Of a DNA stretch of 59,018 bases, positions 49,630-57,413 are shown in pieces. Each line of letters starts with the position of its first letter. Positions within the stretch are counted from its first letter, which is position 1. Position numbers and translations under genes: made by a program. The notes under the pieces are model-generated. The model was not told where the DNA came from and did no database searches. It was given only the letters and a program-made list of their open reading frames with translations. The DNA lies in the IMG/VR virus record IMGVR_UViG_3300027858_000006, positions 1 to 59,018 of that record; one strand, written 5' to 3'. The stretch is from a virus.

Positions 49630-49916
49630 TTGCTCCACAGGTCCCCGTCCTTATCTACCAGAGTTTTACCATCCCTCTCTAGTCGCAGGGCGCCCATAAC
49701 AGCTTCTAGATACACATATTCATTATCATATGTGTAATGCCCGACGTACAAATAATCATTTTCCTGTAGCGTGTACAGGCTATTTTCATCCAATCGCAAG
49801 AAAGAATCTGGATTTTTTTCTGACACGTATTTTCCTTGCGGTCCGTTGTCTGTACAGCCCATTGTTAGCGTTAACAACAGGATTATCAATATTGGTGTAA
49901 TGATCTTTTTATTCAT
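49626..49916 (-). CDS. lipoprotein (96 aa)
   Basis: Signal peptide MNKKIITPILIILLLTLTMGC with a lipobox (LTMGC, Cys about residue 21); the mature part is acidic with repeated Tyr/Asp/Glu (LRLDENSLYTLQENDYLYVGHYTYD), suggesting a small beta domain. Outer surface location is expected in archaea with lipid-anchored proteins. First gene of a four-gene chain with the NrdD-like domain. Confidence 0.65.
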   Translation of the reverse strand: MNKKIITPILIILLLTLTMGCTDNGPQGKYVSEKNPDSFLRLDENSLYTLQENDYLYVGHYTYDNEYVYLEAVMGALRLERDGKTLVDKDGDLWSK

Positions 49917-49919
49917 GGT

Positions 49920-50084
49920 TCATAGCTCCTGTATAGTCAAAACCCGTGTTTCAGTGTTATATTCAACAAGTAAACTTTCCTTAACTGGTAACTTTACTTG
50001 TTTCGCAAACGATTCCTTTAATGTGATCTGTTTGTTGCCGGATTTTCCATCATGCATCCGGCATGTCTCCTTGATAATTGTCAT
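49920..50084 (-). CDS. AbrB-like small DNA-binding protein (54 aa)
   Basis: Starts MTIIKETCRMHDG; ITLKESFAKQVKLPVKESLLVEYNTETRVLTIQEL has the beta-hairpin feel of AbrB/MazE-type domains with LP..L. A leaderless start is supported by a TATA box (about 50112-50122) about 30 bases upstream on the minus strand. Confidence 0.5.
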   Translation of the reverse strand: MTIIKETCRMHDGKSGNKQITLKESFAKQVKLPVKESLLVEYNTETRVLTIQEL

Positions 50085-50104
50085 ATAATCTATATAGTTA
50101 TACA

Positions 50105-50157
50105 AACCAATATATATATTTATGTGTGGTATCCAATAATTATATATATATCTATAA
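50105..50157. promoter_or_regulatory. divergent TATA-rich promoter region
   Basis: Minus strand AATATATATATT (about 50111-50122) serves the AbrB-like gene; plus strand TTATATATATATC (about 50139-50152) serves the secretion cluster from ATG 50172. Both give near-leaderless starts. Confidence 0.55.
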
Positions 50158-50171
50158 CAATATAGAATACT

Positions 50172-50525
50172 ATGAAGTCTATTATAATTGTATTGGTTTT
50201 ATCTATATTGTTAATGTGTATCGCTCCAGCATCCGCAGCATATAATATGTCTGATTTTATGCCCGAAGATCCGATACAGGATATGCAGGACATGGGGGTA
50301 TGGGAATATATAATTTTAATAATAGGGGTATTGTTTGTACTGGCGGTTGTGTCTTCTGCTGGGGCTATACTCATCGGGATGACACAGGGTAACATCGGTA
50401 GTATTATGAAATCAACCACAATGGCAAACCATGGGAGTTTTACAATCCTCAGAACTATCATAATGGTTATCGTGGCATTCATGGCGCTTGGTGTCATATT
50501 CTATTTCATCAATGGTGGAATATGA
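50172..50525 (+). CDS. VirB2-like pilin (117 aa)
   Basis: N-terminal signal peptide MKSIIIVLVLSILLMCIAPASA, then a short acidic stretch and two transmembrane segments (YIILIIGVLFVLAVVSSAGAIL; TILRTIIMVIVAFMALGVIFYFI). Signal peptide plus two-TM architecture fits VirB2/TrbC pilins of type IV secretion systems. First gene of the cluster; ATGA overlap with the next. Confidence 0.65.
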   Translation: MKSIIIVLVLSILLMCIAPASAAYNMSDFMPEDPIQDMQDMGVWEYIILIIGVLFVLAVVSSAGAILIGMTQGNIGSIMKSTTMANHGSFTILRTIIMVIVAFMALGVIFYFINGGI

Positions 50526-51468
50526 AAACCATTGTTTTTTTTTTCTGATTCTTTTTTTACCTTACATGGCTTCTGCTGAGTTTGATGATATATTTGATAT
50601 TCTTAATGAATCGATCTTAGATGAAGATTGGAATGTTACAATGGAATATCCCACCGCGATCCACGAAACTCAATCACATGAACATATCAGGGGGTGGGTT
50701 GATATTATAGGCTTTAATCAAACTGTTGAGATAAATGGAATTGAATATTATAACCAATCAGAACCCATTGTGGAATATAACGTATGGGGGGATGGTTTTG
50801 GATTTAATGATAATTTAGATTGGGTTGTAGTTGAAGACGACAGGACATATACAACCGGAAACATGACAACAGCAGATATCGATATTCATATGCTCTGGCA
50901 TGAATCCAGTCTGAGATGCAGGACTGTGATGGGCCATACATATTGCTGGATTCATAAAGATTATCATCATGAAAATACAACATTTTCAACAACCGAGCCC
51001 ACCCCACAAGCATATCCAAAGATTGAATCACCACAATGCTATATCACTATTTACAATAATTCATTTAATTCACATATAGAGGTTTTTGTACCCGTTGATA
51101 AATGGCAGAGTAAAGTAAAATACCAGTACAAAAATGAAACGATCATACGATTTAACCAGATCGGGATTATTGAAACCGGCGCAGCAAACATTTCATATAC
51201 AACTCAGTGGAGCCCACCAACAGACAATTTAAAATTCCTAAAAGACAGCATGATTATAACCTGCACCAACACCAGTCAGTTTAATCTATCTCATCTCAAT
51301 GTCACGATATACACACCATATGATAAAAAAAACATAACCGAGTACAATGTAACTGAAATTACTCATGTTCCCGGGAAAGAATTCTATCCATTCTTTTGGC
51401 CGTTCATTGCAATTCTGTTGGTTTATGGAATATGGATTAAATCAAATTTAAAGGGGTTGATGTTATAA
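50522..51468 (+). CDS. surface protein with C-terminal membrane anchor, frame break in signal peptide
   Basis: ATG 50522 overlaps the previous stop (ATGA, GGTGGA ribosome site) and starts a good signal peptide MKTIVFFF; but a T10 run (50535-50544) puts the frame into a TGA, and the rest (LILFLPYMASAEFDD...) is one or two Ts out of frame (11 or 8 Ts would fix it). The mature part (about 280 aa) has many N-x-S/T sites, beta type, and a C-terminal TM (FFWPFIAILLVYGIWI). An in-frame GTG/ATG start (50488 or 50509) also exists without a clean signal. See findings. Confidence 0.55.
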
Positions 51469-52403
51469 AACTTATATATTTCATAGTAATTTTATTGATG
51501 CTAATCCCAGTTAGTTCTGCTGATATCTCTGATCTAATCCCATCAGCAGGCGCCCAGATGATCCACGATGGAATAATGTTCACATTGGTATCCATAGGTG
51601 ATTCGTGTATGGATGCCGGATTCGAAATCAATAATGTCACGAGTGGAGACGCATCAAACAGTACAACAATGAACGCTGTGTTCGGCGTTGCTACATGGAC
51701 ATACGACCCCTATGAAAACGAAGGCATCCGGGATATTATCAAATTGGTAATGTCTGTTTGGTTGATCTTGACAATAATACAGATATTAGCAGGGATCACG
51801 TGGGTAAACATCCATGATACACACCCCAATGCAGCAGAATCACTCTCATTTATAGCAGGAATTAACCACAATTCAACATTTAATAATTATATGACTGGAA
51901 TAAAAGATAATATATTCATAACAATGTTCTCGTATATTGGAATTTATTTAATATTATCATTAAATCTTGTTTTTACAAACATGATAATGTTTTCAATGCT
52001 TGATGTGATAGCTCCAACACCGGATAACATCATGCTGTATACAATGATGGGATTTACATATCTGGTAATGGCGTTCTTTTTCTTGATCCGGTTTCTGGTG
52101 ATCAATATCTTCGCTGCATTTGCTCCGATCCTTGGGGTGATGTACGGGAGTAATTATTTTACCAGGGCGATAGCAGTCAAATCATTTATATTTTTCTGCG
52201 CAATGGTATTCATGCAGACCGTGATTGTATTTTTTACATCAGTAGGACTCATAGCTATAAACGGAATGGGATTTGGATTCGCTTCTAGACCGGGTCCATA
52301 TATCGCATTGTGTATCCTGCTTGTTATAATTGCAGTGGTAATGATGGTCGGCTGGGCATTTATACGCAGATCAAGCAGAACAGTTATAAATTTAGTTGCA
52401 TGA
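51465..52403 (+). CDS. VirB6/TrbL-like polytopic membrane protein (about 312 aa)
   Basis: Signal-peptide-like start IKLIYFIVILLMLIPVSSADIS has no ATG/GTG/TTG in front; GGGG (51453-51456) lies about 8 bases before an ATA (51465), which is proposed; the next canonical starts are TTG 51495 or ATG 51498 inside the hydrophobic stretch. About six transmembrane segments (e.g. KLVMSVWLILTIIQILAGI, YIGIYLILSLNLVFTNMIMF, TMMGFTYLVMAFFFLIRFLV, IFAAFAPILGVMYGSNYF, IFFCAMVFMQTVIVFFTSVG and ILLVIIAVVMMVGWAFI). This is the layout of VirB6-like channel components. Confidence 0.55.
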   Translation: MKLIYFIVILLMLIPVSSADISDLIPSAGAQMIHDGIMFTLVSIGDSCMDAGFEINNVTSGDASNSTTMNAVFGVATWTYDPYENEGIRDIIKLVMSVWLILTIIQILAGITWVNIHDTHPNAAESLSFIAGINHNSTFNNYMTGIKDNIFITMFSYIGIYLILSLNLVFTNMIMFSMLDVIAPTPDNIMLYTMMGFTYLVMAFFFLIRFLVINIFAAFAPILGVMYGSNYFTRAIAVKSFIFFCAMVFMQTVIVFFTSVGLIAINGMGFGFASRPGPYIALCILLVIIAVVMMVGWAFIRRSSRTVINLVA

Positions 52404-52413
52404 GGTTAAAAAT

Positions 52414-53274
52414 ATGTCAAAACATGAAAACAAAAGCGTTCCAAAATCATTAATCTATCACAGTAAAAATACAATTAGCATGTTCTCAAAACAGTGGCTA
52501 ACAGTAACATTATTATGGGCTTTTGTAATTGTGATTGTCTCGGGAATAATCATTAATTTTGTGCATAACCGAATTTGTCTTATATTGTTGTTGTGTGTGC
52601 TGATTGTGTGGATTATGCTATGGGTTAAATTGTTCAGGTCAGAGGCTGTGATCACTCGCACTATTTTAACAGTGAAGTACTATCTGCGCAAGGACGCAGG
52701 CATGACCTACCTGCCAAAATTCACAATGCAGCCGAAGGTCATTGAGAAATATTTCCCTGTGTTACATGTGCATGAAGGCGGAGTAATTGAATACACACAA
52801 AACCGATTTGGGGTGCTCATGGATATGGATACCCCACGGGTGGATAAAAACAACCTGGATACACATTTACATGGCATTACATCTACATTAAATTCATTAA
52901 ATCCAGGTGATGTTTTCAAAACGTTTGCGTGCTCTCGTTTGGTAACTCAAAAACCCATCCTGTCTGATATACTAGACTCCACCAATGACCCGGACAAATC
53001 ACAAACACAAAGAGATCATCTTTATTCAATGTATGACCAGCTCACTGATGAAAAAGAACATAATGATGTAGTACACTGGCATTCGTCAGCATCATTGAGT
53101 TTTAATAATTCTGTAAAATCTATTGAAGATGCCAGGATTGTATCACAAAACACCATCCCGGGTCTCACCAAAATCATTAAAAAATCCGGTGTGCGCTTAT
53201 ACCCACTCGAGGACCCAACTGATATCACTATGACATACTATCAAACAATCATGCAAAAGGAAGTGAAAATCTAA
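52414..53274 (+). CDS. PrgI/VirB3-like membrane protein (286 aa)
   Basis: Start MSKHENKSV (52414), RBS GAGGTTAAAAAT. Two adjacent transmembrane segments (about 29-48 and 52-70: WLTVTLLWAFVIVIVSGI, ICLILLLCVLIVWIMLWV), followed by a soluble half that resembles the N-terminal part of VirB4 (VIEYTQNRFGVLMDMDTPRV, LDTHLHGITSTLNSLNPGD). The PrgI-VirB4 gene order is common in Firmicute and archaeal systems. The last base overlaps the VirB4-like ATG. Confidence 0.6.
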   Translation: MSKHENKSVPKSLIYHSKNTISMFSKQWLTVTLLWAFVIVIVSGIIINFVHNRICLILLLCVLIVWIMLWVKLFRSEAVITRTILTVKYYLRKDAGMTYLPKFTMQPKVIEKYFPVLHVHEGGVIEYTQNRFGVLMDMDTPRVDKNNLDTHLHGITSTLNSLNPGDVFKTFACSRLVTQKPILSDILDSTNDPDKSQTQRDHLYSMYDQLTDEKEHNDVVHWHSSASLSFNNSVKSIEDARIVSQNTIPGLTKIIKKSGVRLYPLEDPTDITMTYYQTIMQKEVKI

Positions 53275-55694
53275 TGTGGATCACAGATAAGATACGGAAT
53301 GTTCAGCACCAGCACGGCAATGCAGTGGCCGCAGCAAAAACAGAGATATACTGGGATTCAATAGCCAAACAAATTGAACCCGAGCTCATCGAGGAGCTCC
53401 CTGGATATCTAGTGATCAACCAAGACACTTTTGTAAAATCTATCGTCGTTGGTATTCCAATTTCCAAAGCGGACGGCTGGCCTGCTGGTTTGTCTCCTGA
53501 ATTTCAGGACCAAATACTCGACACCGGTATGTCTGAAGGCTGCACAATATCGATATCTAGTACATTTATCCAAGTGCCACAAGATGAAGCCCTTGCATTG
53601 TTAGAGGGGGTTATGTTCAACAATAGCAGCAACAGAGAGATTAGTGCTACAAGGAACCCAGACGGCACCGCATCTCAATATTTAGAAGTAGATAAAAAAG
53701 GATATCTATATGACTATGAACAAATCAAACTAGGAACACAAAAAATGTTTCATGTTGCATACATCATCACGATATGGGCAGACGATATGGATACAATGTA
53801 TAGAGCAACATCACATATAGAATCCGTACTGGGTAGCCATAATATTTTAAAACAATATCCAATCCACAGGATGCTAGATGCGTTCCTGGCATCACTCCCG
53901 TTCCCAACCGTTGTTGATTTTGCATTTACTCAAATGTTATCGGGGTATGCCAGTATGTTGCCGTGCACCCGCAACCCCAACTCAAGAACGGACGACACCG
54001 GATTGTTGTTTGGGCACGACACCAAAACTAAAAACGAAGTCGTGGTTGACATAGACCAATTACCAGCAGGGCACATGATGTTGGTTGGCCCAACCGGCGC
54101 CGGAAAAACATATCTATTGTACCTGCTGCTTATGCGGTCATTTAGCCAACAAGGGAACCGGGTAATCCTTGTAAATCCCAAGAAAGACACAGGCACATCT
54201 TGTGAATCTATTGTGGAATATTTCAACAAAGATCAACAGATCGCATCGTTTATAAATATAGGACCAGGGTACAATAATATAAATATATTACAAATTCTTT
54301 TTGATGAAAATATTATATCATCTGGTACTTGGGACTCAATAAGCATGTATGATTATCAGAAAGTATTGATCTCTCAGTTTTTTCAAGTCTGGTTTAAGGA
54401 TACCTTTTCACCCAACATGGATAATTATCTTGATAAAACACTTACAGAAGTATGGAACGCACATGGGATATACAGAGAGAACCCTGAATCCTGGAATGGC
54501 GCAGACTGGCCGACCCTCTCAGACCTGCGGGCCAGGTGGGAACTGGACCTCAAAAACAAATCGAGAGATTATGTTACAGCCGAAGCCATGCTGAATAAAA
54601 CATTTATCCTTGGTCCAGATGGCCGCTTATCATACATGAACCAAAAAACCGATATCGACATCTCAAAAGATTTTATTGTATTAGATATCAGTAATGTTCC
54701 TGATGATATCCAGGACGCAATGAATATCTTTTTAACGGGAGTTATGGCCCTAAGATTCAAAACAGATGCAATGAAAAAAACCATCATTGCTATTGATGAA
54801 GCAGGGGTATTTTTCAGGAATCCCAAACTATCCAATTTTATATTGAAATTGATAACACAGGGAAGAAGTTTTAATATTTCACTTTGGTTGGCAACTCAGC
54901 AAATGGTCGACTTGAAAAAGGCCGACCTTATGGAAGAGGTCAGGACAAATATCTTCTTAGATGTAATCCTTGGAGCTAATTTAAAGGACGATACTATGAA
55001 ATATGTCCAGACATACTTCAACTTATCACAGAATGATGTGTCTAACCTGCTCGATGCTGACGTTGGTGAAGGTATCTTAAAAGTAGATGGTGAGAGTACC
55101 CCAGTCACCTTTAAATCTACATCACTTGAACATTCAATTATCAAAGGAAATTATCAAGAAAAAACATCTACTGATAGTGTTATCGTTACATTGCCCGAAG
55201 TTACAAAAATCACAAAAGATCAAGGTTTTTATGTTGATGATTGGATCGTGGGTAACTCACTTGAGATCATGCCAACACATGGATTTGAGCCACTTAAAGC
55301 ACAGAATCCCGTCGGTGCTGGTCAAGTGCGAGTATGGGTTCCAGCCGGCGCCGTGACCAACAACAAGATCATGAATCAATCGTTTGATCATTTCGCTACA
55401 GTGGTTATCATTGCTGGATACCTAGCGCAAAAAGGTTACACTATTGAGATAAATCACTGGAACGATGCAGACATTATAGCTACAAAAGATGATTATAAAT
55501 TAGCTATAGAGTACGAACGACCGGGCAGCCACACCGAGAAGGAACTTGTTGATAAGAAAATGCGAGCTGAAAAGCAACATGGGGCGGTGTTATTTGTTGG
55601 CCAATCCAGCAATATTAAACAACTTCGTTCAGTCGGAATCGCTGTGCAGCGAGGGGCTGAACTTGTAGAATACATAGATGAGATAAAAACATGA
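53274..55694 (+). CDS. VirB4-like ATPase with nuclease-like C-terminal domain (806 aa)
   Basis: The N-terminal about 200 residues are of VirB4-type. Walker A GPTGAGKT at about residues 272-279, Walker B IIAIDEAGVFF at about 504-514, and later GRSFNISLWLATQQ and DVILGANLKDDTMKYV fit VirB4/TraC-type T4SS ATPases. The last about 110 residues (ITKDQGFYVDD... to the end) add a module with IEINHWNDADIIATKDD and LAIEYERPGSHTEKELVDKK, reminiscent of PD-(D/E)XK nucleases (D about 731, E-x-E about 743-745). This would be an unusual fusion; activity is not established. Confidence 0.75.
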   Translation: MWITDKIRNVQHQHGNAVAAAKTEIYWDSIAKQIEPELIEELPGYLVINQDTFVKSIVVGIPISKADGWPAGLSPEFQDQILDTGMSEGCTISISSTFIQVPQDEALALLEGVMFNNSSNREISATRNPDGTASQYLEVDKKGYLYDYEQIKLGTQKMFHVAYIITIWADDMDTMYRATSHIESVLGSHNILKQYPIHRMLDAFLASLPFPTVVDFAFTQMLSGYASMLPCTRNPNSRTDDTGLLFGHDTKTKNEVVVDIDQLPAGHMMLVGPTGAGKTYLLYLLLMRSFSQQGNRVILVNPKKDTGTSCESIVEYFNKDQQIASFINIGPGYNNINILQILFDENIISSGTWDSISMYDYQKVLISQFFQVWFKDTFSPNMDNYLDKTLTEVWNAHGIYRENPESWNGADWPTLSDLRARWELDLKNKSRDYVTAEAMLNKTFILGPDGRLSYMNQKTDIDISKDFIVLDISNVPDDIQDAMNIFLTGVMALRFKTDAMKKTIIAIDEAGVFFRNPKLSNFILKLITQGRSFNISLWLATQQMVDLKKADLMEEVRTNIFLDVILGANLKDDTMKYVQTYFNLSQNDVSNLLDADVGEGILKVDGESTPVTFKSTSLEHSIIKGNYQEKTSTDSVIVTLPEVTKITKDQGFYVDDWIVGNSLEIMPTHGFEPLKAQNPVGAGQVRVWVPAGAVTNNKIMNQSFDHFATVVIIAGYLAQKGYTIEINHWNDADIIATKDDYKLAIEYERPGSHTEKELVDKKMRAEKQHGAVLFVGQSSNIKQLRSVGIAVQRGAELVEYIDEIKT

Positions 55695-55719
55695 ATCATG
55701 CAATCGGAGATGTTATTAC

Positions 55720-55803
55720 ATGTTATTTTTAGAAAACAAGGGTTGTTTGGGCTGGAATCGCAGCGGTACATATATCATATCAGGGGACTGGAACAATGAC
55801 TGA
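55720..55803 (+). CDS. possible tiny protein (27 aa)
   Basis: MLFLENKGCLGWNRSGTYII, ending overlapping the next ATG (ATGA); GGAGATGTTATTAC precedes it. Coding status weak; may be a coupling leader. Confidence 0.3.
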   Translation: MLFLENKGCLGWNRSGTYIISGDWNND

Positions 55804-55981
55804 AGCTATAAAAAATGTTAATACAAAACTACCGCTTATCATACTGATACTGGTATGTATTTGTGTATGTGCATGTCTGTGTTATTTTATTTCGTGTGTA
55901 TTACATCTACCACAATTTACGGTTGTTCTGGGTGGTATATTGGCATCGTGGATGTTAGGAGTATATCTGATAACACGGTGA
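55796..55981 (+). CDS. small membrane protein with two transmembrane segments (61 aa)
   Basis: LPLIILILVCICVCACLCYFIS and FTVVLGGILASWMLGVYLI are hydrophobic. The second is similar to YSVIGGILTTWILIMLL of the minus-strand protein at 56218-56403, so they may be related. Last gene of the secretion cluster. Confidence 0.55.
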   Translation: MTEAIKNVNTKLPLIILILVCICVCACLCYFISCVLHLPQFTVVLGGILASWMLGVYLITR

Positions 55982-56005
55982 CTTGTGTGGTTAAAAAAAA
56001 ACAAT

Positions 56006-56263
56006 TTAAATAATAATTTGTATGATTGATATTATCATACCTACTATTATTATAATCAAACCCAGCCAATGACACAGATTTGATCCCAGCGGCATGTCAA
56101 ATATATTGAATGTCATTCCCATTAAAAATAATATTAGTGCAGCTGGTAACCAATAATAAAACAAAACCAATGCTAGGAAATATATATTTACCAGTATAAT
56201 ATATTTCAAAAATGATATTATTGGCCAAATGGATTGTATTTTAACAACATAATTAAAATCCAT
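56006..56263 (-). CDS. small membrane protein (85 aa)
   Basis: Three likely hydrophobic helices (IISFLKYIILVNIYFLALVLFYY, PAALILFLMGMTF, WLGLIIIIVGMIISIIQIII). GGAGGGATTTTAACGAC precedes ATG 56263 inside the upstream gene, which it overlaps by 46 bases. Function unknown. Confidence 0.55.
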   Translation of the reverse strand: MDFNYVVKIQSIWPIISFLKYIILVNIYFLALVLFYYWLPAALILFLMGMTFNIFDMPLGSNLCHWLGLIIIIVGMIISIIQIII

Positions 56264-56403
56264 GTCGTTAAAATCCCTCCGATAACCGAATATATGAGTT
56301 GGATATCATATAAATCAGTTATAATAGTCCCCAACCCCACACCAAATATAATCATAATCAATCCAAAGATTAATTCGGTGGCTATGTCTATTTCGTCGAT
56401 CAT
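56218..56403 (-). CDS. small membrane protein, possible paralogue of 55796 gene (61 aa)
   Basis: Two hydrophobic segments (ELIFGLIMIIFGVGLGTII and IYSVIGGILTTWILIML). The GGIL-T/S-W motif is shared with the plus-strand 61-aa protein. Its 3' end overlaps the 85-aa gene in a different frame. Confidence 0.55.
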   Translation of the reverse strand: MIDEIDIATELIFGLIMIIFGVGLGTIITDLYDIQLIYSVIGGILTTWILIMLLKYNPFGQ

Positions 56404-56426
56404 TTTATTTTACACCTCTGTTTTAA

Positions 56427-56570
56427 CTAATCAGGTTGCAATACTTGTAACTCTAGGCAAAAATTATCATATTTATGCCCTTTATACAATGGACATTCCC
56501 GGCACTCGATTCCATAACATCCATTTTTCATAATCAGCTCTATTGCTGCTATGATTTTTTCTTTACTCAT
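56427..56570 (-). CDS. tiny Cys-rich protein (47 aa)
   Basis: NGCYGIECRECPLYKG...FCLE: C18, C23, C26 and C38 form a DUF1540-like or small zinc-type spacing. GGAGGAAAACA precedes ATG 56570, which overlaps the end of the upstream gene. Confidence 0.55.
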   Translation of the reverse strand: MSKEKIIAAIELIMKNGCYGIECRECPLYKGHKYDNFCLELQVLQPD

Positions 56571-56691
56571 TGTTTTCCTCCTTGTATTTGATTAAATCAT
56601 TAATCACATCTGAGACGCTCATTAGTTTTGATGTGCGGTGATCCAATATCCACTCCCTCACAATGTCGTCAATTCTTACAACCTTTGACAT
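56563..56691 (-). CDS. possible ribbon-helix-helix/VapB-like protein (42 aa)
   Basis: MSKVVRIDDIVREWILDHRTSKLMSVSDVINDLIK: a beta strand with alternating V/V/I, then helix-turn-helix with SVSDVINDLI, as in RHH regulators and VapB-type antitoxins. GAGGTGATACTA before ATG 56691. No toxin-like partner is seen. Confidence 0.55.
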   Translation of the reverse strand: MSKVVRIDDIVREWILDHRTSKLMSVSDVINDLIKYKEENNE

Positions 56692-56696
56692 TAGTA

Positions 56697-56861
56697 TCAC
56701 CTCTTACGGGAATATACAGCATACCCGCCCTTGATTTTAATCACTCTTGCCCGGTATCCCTTGTTTCTGAATTCTTTGGCTTCATCTCTTGCATCTGTCT
56801 TCTTACCGAATTCATCTTCCCAGGTATACTCAAGTCCGTTGATTACTTTTTTTATTGCCAT
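56697..56861 (-). CDS. small basic protein of a common archaeal/phage type (54 aa)
   Basis: MAIKKVINGLEYTWEDEFGKKTDARDEAKEFRNKGYRARVIKIKGGYAVYSRKR. The A.EFR..GYRARV.K.KGGYAVY motif is common in short archaeal proteins of unknown function. Start 56861 with a GAAATGAAT-type ribosome site. Confidence 0.55.
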   Translation of the reverse strand: MAIKKVINGLEYTWEDEFGKKTDARDEAKEFRNKGYRARVIKIKGGYAVYSRKR

Positions 56862-56863
56862 AT

Positions 56864-57130
56864 TCATTTCTCCATTTTTTTTAACATATCCTCGTGTGAT
56901 ATGCTCATTGTTTTTTTCACTGCGTCGTCTTTTTTCTGTCTTGCCTGTGCAACCTCATCAATTTGATCTTGTGTAATTCCTAGTTTGATGTTTGCAGACA
57001 TCGCAGACAGTTTGATGTCAAGGTTGTGTTTTACCCTGTACATCTTTTTAGCGTCGGTGGATGTATCCGCTTCAATAATCTCTGCTGTGTGCTTTTTGCC
57101 CTTTTCCATCACTTTCCATTGTTTAACCAT
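56864..57130 (-). CDS. unknown helical protein (88 aa)
   Basis: Start at MVKQWKVMEKGKKHTAE (57130) with AGAGGAATGAAA upstream. An N-terminal beta part then Lys/Asp-rich helices (GITQDQIDEVAQARQKKDDAVKK). First gene downstream of a regulated promoter (57142-57190). Confidence 0.55.
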   Translation of the reverse strand: MVKQWKVMEKGKKHTAEIIEADTSTDAKKMYRVKHNLDIKLSAMSANIKLGITQDQIDEVAQARQKKDDAVKKTMSISHEDMLKKMEK

Positions 57131-57141
57131 TTTCATTCCTC

Positions 57142-57190
57142 TTGTAGTATTTGACTACAATGTATACTATGTTATAATACTATATATAGA
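57142..57190 (-). promoter_or_regulatory. promoter with TATA box and TTGTAGT inverted repeat
   Basis: TTGTAGT (57142-57148) and ACTACAA (57154-57160) form a 7-bp inverted repeat just before the gene at 57130, at or after the likely RNA start; TATATAGAT-type TATA (about 57181-57190) lies further up. The ACATTGTAGT half site recurs at the 58800-58860 promoter. Confidence 0.55.
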
Positions 57191-57219
57191 TACCGTCACC
57201 TTTGCGTAGCGTTTATGGT

Positions 57220-57251
57220 AAAAAAGGCACATCAGCACAATATCATGTGCC
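57220..57251 (-). terminator. classic intrinsic-type terminator (minus strand)
   Basis: On the minus strand GGCACAT ... ATGTGCC (57251-57245 with 57232-57226) is a 7-bp stem with a 12-nt loop directly followed by TTTTTT. It lies 5 bases after the stop of the gene at 57256-57396. The strongest terminator of the window. Confidence 0.75.
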
Positions 57252-57255
57252 CATG

Positions 57256-57396
57256 TCAATCTTCTAGTTTAAATCTGGTTTTACAATCAATACACTCAAC
57301 TTCATCATCACTTTCTGATATTGTAAAAACCAGACCACCACATAGACAACAGTAATCTATGTGTTCTAAATAATATCTAGATGTGTGTGGTGCCAT
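57256..57396 (-). CDS. zinc-ribbon protein (46 aa)
   Basis: MAPHTSRYYLEHIDYCCLCGGLVFTISESDDEVECIDCK: C-x2-C and C-x2-C spacing with a short beta hairpin. A standard Cys4 ribbon. No ribosome site seen; directly after the 117-aa gene. Confidence 0.55.
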   Translation of the reverse strand: MAPHTSRYYLEHIDYCCLCGGLVFTISESDDEVECIDCKTRFKLED

Positions 57397-57413
57397 ATTA
57401 ATTATTCTATATA

